64,000 nucleotides of DNA, from positions 786,949 through 850,948 of the forward strand of contig CAVTZG010000021.1 in the NCBI GenBank assembly GCA_963739135.1, read 5' to 3'. Both the position numbers and the translations under genes were made by a program. Of the stretch, positions 42,782-49,827 are shown one piece after another (positions within the stretch are counted from its first letter, which is position 1; every line of letters starts with the position of its first letter). The notes under the pieces were generated by a model that saw only the letters and a program-made list of their open reading frames with translations, ran no database searches and was not told the DNA's origin. The DNA comes from Palsa-504 sp963739135. Its GTDB lineage: Bacteria; Actinomycetota; Actinomycetes; Streptosporangiales; Streptosporangiaceae.

Positions 42782-43912
42782 ATGAAGCAGCTCGCGCCAG
42801 CAGGAGAGCCGGGAGAGACGGCGAAGTCACTTCCGTCGGCCGAGCATTTCGCATTGGCCGCGGCGGCCGGGTGGCTGATCCTGTTCGGCGTGCTCGACGT
42901 GACGACCAGCGTGATGACGCTCTCGCTGTTCAGCGTTGCGCCGCTGATCGTGGCTACCGTCGCTGACGAATACCGTACGGCCATCTTCGCCAGCGCCGCG
43001 GTGGCGCTCGCCATCGCAACCGGGTGGTGGCAGAGCATCACCGGAGATGCCACCTACTGGACCCGGGTTGCGGCGGTCTGCGTCATCAGCGGGATGGCGG
43101 TCCTGGTGGCGGGTATACGCCGCCGGCGCGAAGAGCGCCTAGCGCGGATGACCGCGATCGCGGAGGCCTCACAGCTCGCGCTGCTCCCGCCGCTGCCCCC
43201 AGAGATGACCGGGATCAACATCGCCGCCCGCTACCGCTCGGCGACACGCGAGGCCTCGGTGGGCGGGGATCTGTATGAGATCATCCCCACCGGGCACGGG
43301 ATCCGGGTGATTATCGGTGACGTCCGCGGCAAGGGCCTGGATGCCATCATGCTTGCCCGGCACGTCCTGAGCGCATTCCGGCGCAGCGCGGTCGCCATGC
43401 CCGCGATGGAACAGGTGGCAGGCGGAGTAAGCCGGGCCATCAGGCCGCACCTGGGCGAGGAGGACTTCGTTACCGCGGCACTGGCACAGATCGCCACCGG
43501 CGGGGAGCTCACCATTGTCAACTGCGGCCATCACCCGCCGCTGCTGCGCCACGGCGGCGACCTGCAGCCGCTGACCGACGCGGAGGCCGCGCTGCCGCTC
43601 GGCCTTCAGGATGACTTCACCGCGTACACCGCAACCTGGTCGCCCGGCGACCGGCTCCTGCTGTACACCGACGGGCTTGTCGAAAGCCGCGACGCCCACG
43701 GACGCTTCCTCCCGCAAGAGGCGATCGAAGCGGCGCTTCGCGCATCCGACTGCGACCAGGCACTGGACACCCTGATGAGAGCCGTGGACAAGCACGCCGA
43801 CGGTCACGCCCACGATGACATGGCGCTCCTGCTGCTGGAACACGGAGGACCACCGCGCAGCAGCGCCAATGGACACCCCGCAGCCGTCCCTGCTGCCGCC
43901 GCGGTGCCCTGA
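42782..43912 (+). CDS. Membrane-anchored SpoIIE-type (PPM) serine phosphatase
   Basis: Residues 20-110 form two to four membrane helices (FALAAAAGWLILFGVLDVTT, LFSVAPLIVATVADEYRTAI, VAAVCVISGMAVLVAGIRRR). The phosphatase domain follows with metal-binding positions: ASVGGDLYEIIPTGHGIRVI, IGDVRGKGLDAIMLARHVLS, GDRLLLYTDGLVESRD and DGHAHDDMALLLLEH. RsbU/SpoIIE-type enzymes dephosphorylate STAS antagonists such as the one at 23377, releasing sigma factors. No sensory domain beyond the membrane part is visible. The ATG follows GAGGGGGAAGCGCG; 376 residues. Confidence 0.9.
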   Translation: MKQLAPAGEPGETAKSLPSAEHFALAAAAGWLILFGVLDVTTSVMTLSLFSVAPLIVATVADEYRTAIFASAAVALAIATGWWQSITGDATYWTRVAAVCVISGMAVLVAGIRRRREERLARMTAIAEASQLALLPPLPPEMTGINIAARYRSATREASVGGDLYEIIPTGHGIRVIIGDVRGKGLDAIMLARHVLSAFRRSAVAMPAMEQVAGGVSRAIRPHLGEEDFVTAALAQIATGGELTIVNCGHHPPLLRHGGDLQPLTDAEAALPLGLQDDFTAYTATWSPGDRLLLYTDGLVESRDAHGRFLPQEAIEAALRASDCDQALDTLMRAVDKHADGHAHDDMALLLLEHGGPPRSSANGHPAAVPAAAAVP

Positions 43913-44034
43913 ACCAGCCGGATCAAAGGAGCGGTCACTGGTGACCATGGGCCCCTGCAGCACAGCCGACAGTCCCTGTAGCGCAACGGGCCCTACATTG
44001 CGCAGTGCGATGGCGGCAAGCGCCGGAGGCATTC

Positions 44035-44730
44035 ATGATGAATGACATGAAAAGCCGGGCAAGTCGCAAGGTTGCCGTGCTGGGCCCGATCCCTCGCGAC
44101 CAGATCGTGACACATGCCGGTGAACGGTTCGAGAAGTACGGATGCGTGTTGTATACGGCGGTTGCCCTGTCGGCTCTGCTGGATGCTGGCGACACGATCG
44201 TTCCGGTATCACATGTCCGCCGGCAGGACGAGGGTCCGATCAAGGAGATCCTTGGATCCTTCCCGAATATCGACACCTCCGGTATAACCTCGCCGGCCGA
44301 CCGGGGAGACGTCATCGAGCTGCGTTATATCGAGCACAACCGTCGCGTCGAGCGGCAGACGAGCTTCATGAACCCGATCCTGCCGGCCGACGTGGACAAG
44401 GTGCTCGATGCCGATGTGTTTGTCTGTGTCCCGATCACGGACTATGAGGTGGGGCAGCCGACGCTGCGGCACATCAAGGAGAACAGCGGCGCGGCCGTGG
44501 TGCTGGATGCCCACGGCCCTACGATGACGCTGACCCGCAGCGGCGAGCGCCATCCACGGGTGTGGGCTGACCGGGACGTATGGCTTCCGTACATCGACAT
44601 CTTGAAGATGAACCTTGAGGAAGCGAGCTCGACGCGGCTCGGTGAGTCAGCGGAGGTGACGGCTGACCCGCCGCGGCTGCGCAGTGAAGAACTGCGCGAC
44701 GGATATCTTGGCACGAGGGGCTCCAAATGA
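44035..44730 (+). pseudogene. PfkB-family sugar kinase, C-terminally truncated
   Basis: The protein starts KVAVLGPIPRDQIVTHAGER then FEKYGCVLYTAVALSALLDA, the N-terminal PfkB motif in a variant form. It continues VFVCVPITDYEVGQPTLRHI, VVLDAHGPTMTLTRSGERHP and YIDILKMNLEEASS. The catalytic GAGDxF block and the ATP site near the C-terminus are missing: after about residue 200 the sequence changes and stops at 44730. It overlaps the GH65 remnant. GGAGG precedes the ATG, so it may still be translated. Confidence 0.65.
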
Positions 44731-44990
44731 TGGTCTGCGGATTCGGCGGATTCCGTGTGCGGAACGGCCAGATGACCTTCAAGCCATGGCTCCCGCCTGA
44801 CTGGAACGCCGTGGACCTCCGGCTCAAGTGGCACGGCAACACGGTGTCGGTGTCTGCGAATCACACCTCCGCGAGATTCGTGCTGTCGGGTCCGGAAAGC
44901 TGTCGCGAGATGATCATTGTTAACGGCCACGAGATAACACTTCAGGCCAACTCGAAGGTAACGGTCGACCTGCTGCGGGCACGACCTTGA
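44727..44990 (+). pseudogene. GH65 glycoside phosphorylase C-terminal domain
   Basis: The frame reads CGFGGFRVRNGQMTFKPWLP then DWNAVDLRLKWHGNTVSVSA and IIVNGHEITLQANSKVTV. This is the C-terminal beta-domain of GH65 enzymes (kojibiose, trehalose or maltose phosphorylases). The catalytic barrel is gone. PfkB-type kinases and GH65 enzymes often share operons, so a deletion probably joined the two. Confidence 0.65.
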
Positions 44991-45261
44991 TCGCCCGGCA
45001 CCCATCGTCCACCCGGACAGCACGACCCTGATACGGGAGGGCAGCTGCCGACGGGTCATATCCAGTCCACGGCACGCGGTCCGCCGCGCCGGTCCTGATG
45101 GATGTGGCTGCCGCCTTCCCTGGGCGGCCGGTGCCGCCATGGCCGCTGGCCGTGCCCGGCGAGGCCTTCCAGCTACCGGCCGGACGGGGTGTCGCCCGGC
45201 TGGTCAGCGACGCGGCCACTGGCCGGTGCGCCGTCTGCGGCCGCGCGGTGCCTGGATCGGA

Positions 45262-45366
45262 GTGTCATCGAACGGCCGTGCGTGCCACGGCCATGAGGAC
45301 CGCATCCCAGATGTCCTCAAGTCTGAGCGGATGGGGCACGAGGTGCCCGTCTGCCAGGGCAAATGA
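45262..45366 (+). pseudogene. Possible integrase C-terminal fragment
   Basis: The frame reads RACHGHEDRIPDVLKSERMG then HEVPVCQGK. Actinomycete tyrosine recombinases show a similar block (H-x-T-x-x-x-x-x-GIPEVLxSERLGHEVPG) before the Tyr. Only about 30 residues match, so the call is tentative. Confidence 0.35.
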
Positions 45367-45419
45367 CCGCCCAGACTCCCCCAGACTCCTGGCGGCTCTT
45401 TGCCGAATGGCTCCCCATC

Positions 45420-45448
45420 TTGGCTCCCGGGCGATAGCAAGATCGTGA
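45420..45448. repeat. Dispersed repeat, copy 2 of 2
   Basis: TTGGCTCCCGGGCGATAGCA followed by AGATCGTGA matches 12411-12441. It lies 54 bp after the possible integrase fragment. Confidence 0.55.
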
Positions 45449-45718
45449 CGTGTTCGATCACTCGAACAAACGATTGAGCAGAGCGTCCGGGAACCTGATA
45501 AGTCCCGCTCCGGGCCCGGCAACGGCGCAGCGCGGCTGGCTGACGAAAGGCCCGGGCCGCCGTCCTGCACCCGGACGCTGACTAGATCCCCGTCGTGCGG
45601 GCGCTGGCCGCCGGGGATGTCCGCGACGGCTGTGTGGTCACGGCCGGCCTGGTCGATGATGTACTGTCCCTCAGCTGCCAGAACCGGCCTGGGATCCTGG
45701 CGCGAGGATAATGAAGCC

Positions 45719-46156
45719 ATGGCGAGCGGGCTGATCCGGTGCGGGCACTGCGGCCAGACCAACCGGGTTCCGGCGGCGGCGGCCGGGACGCCCCGTTGCG
45801 GCAAGTGCCATCAGCCGTTGCCGTGGATCGCTGATGCTGACGACACCACCTTCAGTGAGGTCGCCGAGGCCGCCAGGATTCCTGTCCTCGTCGACTTGTG
45901 GGCGCCCTGGTGCGGGCCCTGCCGCATGGTCAGCCCCGCGCTCGAGCAACTCGCCCGCGACCTGGCCGGCCAGGTCAAGCTGGTCAAAGTGAACGTGGAC
46001 ACCTCGCCGCGGATCTCGCAGCGGTTCGGGGCCCAGGCCATCCCGACGCTGCTGGTGTTGCGCCGCGGACAGGTGACCGCCCGGCAGACAGGCGCCGCCC
46101 CCCTGGCCGCCCTGCGGACCTGGGTCGACAACGCGCTCGCTGGCACCGCTGACTGA
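45719..46156 (+). CDS. Thioredoxin with N-terminal zinc ribbon (Trx2/TrxC type)
   Basis: The N-terminus has two CxxC knuckles (IRCGHCGQTNRVP and PRCGKCHQPLPW) that bind zinc, as in TrxC. The thioredoxin fold follows: VLVDLWAPWCGPCRMVSPAL with the redox-active WCGPC, KLVKVNVDTSPRISQRFGAQ and AIPTLLVLRRGQ with the cis-Pro. It reduces disulfides in the cytoplasm, often under oxidative stress. The ATG at 45719 gives 145 residues, the family length. No thioredoxin reductase is nearby. Confidence 0.92.
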   Translation: MASGLIRCGHCGQTNRVPAAAAGTPRCGKCHQPLPWIADADDTTFSEVAEAARIPVLVDLWAPWCGPCRMVSPALEQLARDLAGQVKLVKVNVDTSPRISQRFGAQAIPTLLVLRRGQVTARQTGAAPLAALRTWVDNALAGTAD

Positions 46157-46226
46157 ACCTTTATTTCGTCCGTCAATACCCGGCGCTGCAGAGCTCGGCC
46201 AGTACCAGGTTGTGGGTGCCGAAAAC

Positions 46227-47315
46227 CTATGCCACCAGGCGATACTCATGGATCACGCCTCCGACGCGGTCGCGCCGCCGGACGCGGATGTGGTCCAGGT
46301 CGGTGACATCATCTGGCAGCGGGCGCAGCGGCGCGGCCTGGTTCAGGGTGCGGTGCGGACGGTGCGTGTTGTAGAAGTCCTCGTACTCGCGCAGGACGGT
46401 CATCAGGTGGCGCTGGTTCCAGGCCAGGGTCCGGTCCAGCAGCTCACGGCGGCAGCTGCCGATCCAGCGTTCCATGATCGAGTTCATTCGGGGCGCCTGA
46501 ATAGCGGAGCGGACGACCCTGGCGCCAGCGGCCTGGAAGACGGCGTCGAACGCCGTGGTGAAGCTGGCGTCCCGGTCATGCAGGACGAACTTCACGGTCG
46601 TCTTTGCATCTTCCAGGTCCATAAGGAGGTTCCTGGCCTGCTGCACTACCCACGACTGGATCGGATGCTCGGTGGCTCCGAGGATCCGGATGCGGCGGGT
46701 GCCGTGCTCGATGGCGGCCAGGACGTAGACCTTCGTGCCGTTGATCAGGTCGGCGGTGAAGAAGTCCAGCGCCAGCATCGCCTGGGCCTGGGACCGCAGG
46801 AATTCGGCCCAGCCCGGGCCGTCCCGGCGCGGTGCCGGGCTGATGCCAGCGTCCTTGAGGATCTGCCAGACCGTGGACGGCGCCACGGCGATGCCGAGTC
46901 CGGCGAGCTCGCCGTGGATCCGGCGGTATCCCCATGATTCGTTTTCCCGGGCCAGCCGCAGCACCACCGACCGGACGTCACGGCGCACCGGCGGCCTCCC
47001 TGAACGGCCGCGCCGCGACCGGCGCGCCCAGCGGCGGCGGACGATGTCACGATGCCAGCGCAAGATCGTTGCCGGGGTGACGATCAGCCGTATCCGACCG
47101 AGCCGGTCGATGGGCAGCGTCCCGGCAAGCAGAGCCAGCCACGCCCGGTCCGGCCATGTCAGCCCTGCAGCAGCCCGGGGCCGCTCTCGCAGGGCGACAG
47201 CGAGCTGATGACGCAGCATCAGGATCTCGGCGTCCTTCCACCAATCCTCCCGGCGCGACAACCTGAGTAGCGACATGGCACTCGATATGGCAAGGAAGAT
47301 CAGCTTCAAGCCCAC
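46227..47315 (-). CDS. Integrase-core (rve) transposase, apparently intact
   Basis: The N-terminus EDWWKDAEILMLRHQLAVAL is followed by the helix-turn-helix (IVTPATILRWHRDIVRRRWA) and SVVLRLARENESWGYRRIHG. The DDE core shows MLALDFFTADLINGTKVYVL, KFVLHDRDASFTTAFDAVF and APRMNSIMERWIGSCRREL. It ends with NTHRPHRTLNQAAPLRPLP. I take the GTG at 47315 as start; the frame is open a little further. Its relatives appear as fragments at 3635 and 47425. No clear terminal repeats were identified. Confidence 0.88.
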   Translation of the reverse strand: MGLKLIFLAISSAMSLLRLSRREDWWKDAEILMLRHQLAVALRERPRAAAGLTWPDRAWLALLAGTLPIDRLGRIRLIVTPATILRWHRDIVRRRWARRSRRGRSGRPPVRRDVRSVVLRLARENESWGYRRIHGELAGLGIAVAPSTVWQILKDAGISPAPRRDGPGWAEFLRSQAQAMLALDFFTADLINGTKVYVLAAIEHGTRRIRILGATEHPIQSWVVQQARNLLMDLEDAKTTVKFVLHDRDASFTTAFDAVFQAAGARVVRSAIQAPRMNSIMERWIGSCRRELLDRTLAWNQRHLMTVLREYEDFYNTHRPHRTLNQAAPLRPLPDDVTDLDHIRVRRRDRVGGVIHEYRLVA

Positions 47316-47424
47316 AAGCCGAAGATCATCGCACGTCCGGACGGCCCGAGACCGGCTCGCCCGGCACTGGACACGGGACTGCGCTCTCCAGAGCATCTGC
47401 CCAGGTGACACAGGTTTTCGGCAC

Positions 47425-47700
47425 CCACAGGATCACGAGCTTGCGGATCGCGGCTGCCGTGGACGGCCGTCCGGGACGCCGCCGGCTCGCATAATCCCAT
47501 TTGCCTGCGACCAGCCGCCGGTGCCAGGCGAGCAGCGTCGCCGGGGTAACGGCGAACACCTCTCCCCAGCAATGCCGGGGATCAGCCGGACAGCGCCGCG
47601 AGCCACATCCGGTCGCCCGCCTGGTAGCGGACCCGGCCGATCTGACGGCGCAGCACCGCGTTCTCCGGCTCGCCACAGTGGCTGAACTGAGACGGCCCAG
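47425..47700 (-). pseudogene. Transposase N-terminal fragment (rve type)
   Basis: Two frames carry NAVLRRQIGRVRYQAGDRMW then a stop, and VFAVTPATLLAWHRRLVAGK followed by WDYASRRRPGRPSTAAAIRK. This is the start of the same transposase family as the intact copy next to it, separated by frame breaks. It is a second, older insertion. Confidence 0.65.
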
Positions 47701-47815
47701 CCATCGTGACCCCGGTCAGCCCTTGCGGCTCCAGATCATGCGCTGTCATGGTGCGTACCGGCCGCGGGGCCGACCAGGACATCCGCCACGTGGGTGACCG
47801 CCGCCCCGCGGCCGA

Positions 47816-48043
47816 TCAGACCGGGCGGATGCGCTCGAGCCGGCCGGGGATGCCGCGCTGAACCCGCTCCCACCGCCCGCCGCGCTGGATGAGGTACTCC
47901 GCGAAGGCGCTCGGGACGCCTGTCGCCGTCAGCAGGTGCGCCGAATCCATCAGCTGGAAGTGCAGATGCGGGCCGGTCGAGTTCCCGGTATGGCCGACCC
48001 GTCCAGCCCCGGCGGGGATCCTCATCCGGCGGGGCTTTTGCAT
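47816..48043 (-). pseudogene. Chimeric ORF: RiPP-cassette start fused to an M23 peptidase fragment
   Basis: The ATG at 48043 follows AGGGAAGCTT, part of a spacer that is duplicated between the two peptide genes upstream. The product, however, reads GRVGHTGNSTGPHLHFQLMD then PSAFAEYLIQRGG, the HLHFQ end of an M23 (LytM) endopeptidase. The first M23 active-site block (HxxxD) is missing. A deletion has probably replaced a third precursor-like gene, or captured the cassette spacer upstream of an M23 remnant. Confidence 0.55.
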
Positions 48044-48046
48044 AAG

Positions 48047-48083
48047 CTTCCCTGCATTAATCTGGGGCCGTTGCGCCTGCTAC
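48047..48083 (-). repeat. Spacer repeat after peptide gene A, copy 1
   Basis: On the minus strand the sequence following the TAG of gene A (CAGGCGCAACGGCCCCAGAT then TAATGCAGGGAAG) repeats the spacer after gene B at 48226-48262. It ends with a ribosome binding site. Confidence 0.7.
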
Positions 48084-48217
48084 ATGGTTACGTCGTACTT
48101 CAGAAAAAAGACTTGAGAGGCTTCGACGCCGGCACCCTGGAGCGCGGCGTAGGTCGCTGTCCGGTCGACCGCCGCTTGCACGGGCAGCCGCAGCCCTGCT
48201 GATTTGGTCTGGTTCAT
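48080..48217 (-). CDS. Putative RiPP precursor peptide A with GVEAS signal (45 aa)
   Basis: The peptide MNQTKSAGLRLPVQAAVDRT continues with a short helical stretch (ATYAALQGAGVEAS) and ends QVFFLKYDVTM. GVEAS/GLEAS is the N-terminal cleavage signal that PatA-type proteases recognise in cyanobactin precursors. The 11 residues after it would be the core or its remainder; there is no AYDG-type C-terminal signal, although KYDVTM faintly resembles it. The ATG follows AAGGGAGAACGAC. It lies 40 bp after gene B in the same orientation as the PatG-like genes. Leader residues GLRLPVQA are shared with gene B. This is inference from sequence and context; no product is known. Confidence 0.65.
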   Translation of the reverse strand: MNQTKSAGLRLPVQAAVDRTATYAALQGAGVEASQVFFLKYDVTM

Positions 48218-48225
48218 GTCGTTCT

Positions 48226-48262
48226 CCCTTCCATTAATCCTGGGGCCGTTGCGCCCGCTACT
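48226..48262 (-). repeat. Spacer repeat after peptide gene B, copy 2
   Basis: After the TAG of gene B the minus strand reads CGGGCGCAACGGCCCCAGGA then TTAATGGAAGGGAG, nearly identical to the spacer after gene A. The two copies show that precursor plus spacer was duplicated as a unit. Confidence 0.7.
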
Positions 48263-48461
48263 TTACGCCGTGCTCCAGGGCGGAGCACATTTGCTGCGCT
48301 AGCCCAGTAGCGTTATCGCAGATTTGCTGCGCTAGCCCAGTAAGGTTATCGCAGACAGTTTGTGCTTCGACACCGGCCGCGTTCTCAGGGCCTCGGCACG
48401 TTATAAGTTCTCGAGATACCGACGCCTGGACTGGGAGCCTGAGGCCCACATCAGGTTTCAT
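48258..48461 (-). CDS. Putative RiPP precursor peptide B with cysteine repeats (67 aa)
   Basis: The peptide begins MKPDVGLRLPVQASVSRELI and reaches GVEAQ, a variant of the cyanobactin cleavage signal, at about residues 30-34. After it come TVCDNLTGLAQQ, ICDNATGLAQQ and MCSALEHGVK: two perfect-length 11-residue units and a third partial one, each with one Cys. The units are encoded by a 33-bp tandem repeat (48291-48356). GGAGGTGAAGG precedes the ATG. It lies 74 bp downstream of the PatG-C gene. Ser/Thr/Cys next to hydrophobic residues could be sites for heterocycles or crosslinks, but no such enzyme is visible in the window. Confidence 0.65.
   Translation of the reverse strand: MKPDVGLRLPVQASVSRELITCRGPENAAGVEAQTVCDNLTGLAQQICDNATGLAQQMCSALEHGVK
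48291..48356 (-). repeat. 33-bp tandem repeat inside peptide gene B
   Basis: Units 48291-48323 and 48324-48356 differ at only two or three positions and keep the reading frame. Each encodes one 11-residue Cys-containing unit of the predicted core. Confidence 0.75.
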
Positions 48462-48535
48462 AGTCCTTCACCTCCAGGTATCAAGCTGGTTCGTGGAGCC
48501 CAGCGGGTGGGATCCCGTCCTATGAGGCCTGTGAA

Positions 48536-49807
48536 TCATCGGGAAGCGACAAGGAACTGGTGCGCCGGTGCAAGGCTGACTGGCATCTCGTCGCTTACGT
48601 CGATTGTGTACAAGAAGACGTTGCTGGCCCTTGTGTCGTTCTCGGGATCGAAGAATTTCATCTGCACGTCCCAGCAGTCTGAGTCCATGCGGCAATAGGG
48701 GCTCTTTGAGACGGTGATAGTGTCCAGCGTGTAGAGATGACCTTGAGGCTGCCGTCCACCCACTGGTGGCGGACCTGGCACGTGCTGCCCCGAGAGGAGC
48801 CCTTGCGATATCGAACTTGCGAATTGGAACGCGTTCGACGCGGCGTAGTTCAGGGCCCGGTCGGGCGAGCTCTGCCCGAGGTTTCGGAGCTGGTAGTAAA
48901 CCTTGTCCAGGAAGGCGCGCAAGGTTTGGCGAGCCCACTGTTCGGTGGCACCGGGTTGCATCTCAGTTACTTCCGGAATCAGGGCATCCACGAGCGCGGT
49001 CTCGCGCCAGTAGGCGAGGCCACGGGGCTGAGCGATCACTACTGGCACGACCTGCCCCGAGAACAGCCGTCTGGTCCTATTTGTCAGTACCCCAGGGATG
49101 GCGACCCGCGACACGTAGTTCTCGTTGTCGATAGGCAGAGCCTGATTTCTCAGCACAGCTCGGAGCACCTCATACACGTCTTCCGCGTAGGCCGGCTCCG
49201 CTTCGATGGCATAGATCGGGGTGGTGTCGAGGTTCAGAGTCCAGATCAGCTTCGTGGATTCCGACTTGTTGTCATCCAGGTAATCGGCCAGCTGGTAGAC
49301 GTCGTAGGGATTCGGGGGCACCGATACTGGTGGGTCGCCGCCCGTCTGGGGGCGCTTCATTAGTTGCCGGAAGCTGTCCCTGCGGGCCTCCGTCCCGAAG
49401 TCGAACCCGATCACGCCGATGGCGAAGATGTATGACGGCTTCGCGCCTCCGCCTCCGCAGCTGCAGTCTCCCGCCGGGACAACATCGCCTGACGGAGCAC
49501 GAGCGGGCACGGCTTGATGGGTGGACGCGGGGGGCGCAGCTGGCGGAACCGCGCTGCTGGACGCGGAAGACCGGCTCTTCTCCGGGGTTGCGGGGTTCGC
49601 TGGAAGACCGCCGGAAGCGGCCGCGATGCCCGTCTCGGGCGGACCGGGCGCGGCGGCAGGGGCTGCGGCTTCGCGAACGCCGGCGGGGCAGTCGCAGCCG
49701 GCGGCCGCGATGCCCGCCCCGGAGGTTTCCGGGGCTCCCGTGTCAGCTTCGGTAGTCAAGGAGCTGGCAGCCGGGTACGCGGCCTCGGCGGTGTTGTTAC
49801 TTGCCAT
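48536..49807 (-). CDS. PatG C-terminal-domain protein (cyanobactin maturation family)
   Basis: In cyanobactin pathways PatG carries a subtilase that macrocyclises the core peptide, followed by a conserved C-terminal domain. This gene encodes that domain alone: YIFAIGVIGFDFGTEARRDS, NPYDVYQLADYLDDNKSEST, LIWTLNLDTTPIYAIEAEPA, RTRRLFSGQVVPVVIAQPRG, DRALNYAASNAFQFASSISQ and SPYCRMDSDCWDVQMKFFDP. The first 140 residues are an Ala/Pro-rich linker with GCDCPAG and GDCSCGGGG, like the interdomain linker of PatG. The ATG at 49807 follows GGGAGGAAGGACCGTA, 20 bp after the protease stop. It was probably once fused to that protease. Confidence 0.85.
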   Translation of the reverse strand: MASNNTAEAAYPAASSLTTEADTGAPETSGAGIAAAGCDCPAGVREAAAPAAAPGPPETGIAAASGGLPANPATPEKSRSSASSSAVPPAAPPASTHQAVPARAPSGDVVPAGDCSCGGGGAKPSYIFAIGVIGFDFGTEARRDSFRQLMKRPQTGGDPPVSVPPNPYDVYQLADYLDDNKSESTKLIWTLNLDTTPIYAIEAEPAYAEDVYEVLRAVLRNQALPIDNENYVSRVAIPGVLTNRTRRLFSGQVVPVVIAQPRGLAYWRETALVDALIPEVTEMQPGATEQWARQTLRAFLDKVYYQLRNLGQSSPDRALNYAASNAFQFASSISQGLLSGQHVPGPPPVGGRQPQGHLYTLDTITVSKSPYCRMDSDCWDVQMKFFDPENDTRASNVFLYTIDVSDEMPVSLAPAHQFLVASR

Positions 49808-49827
49808 TACGGTCCTTCCTCCCTTCG

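Larger units (their letters stand above)
44991..45718. other. Decayed stretch before the thioredoxin gene
   Basis: Apart from a short integrase remnant and the second copy of a dispersed repeat, no gene is visible. Frames on both strands are open but lack family patterns. Confidence 0.4.

Noticed and set aside
48291..48356. The 33-bp repeat as a tiny CRISPR array
   Set aside because: There are only two adjacent units without spacers, and they keep the reading frame of a peptide gene with a good ribosome binding site.
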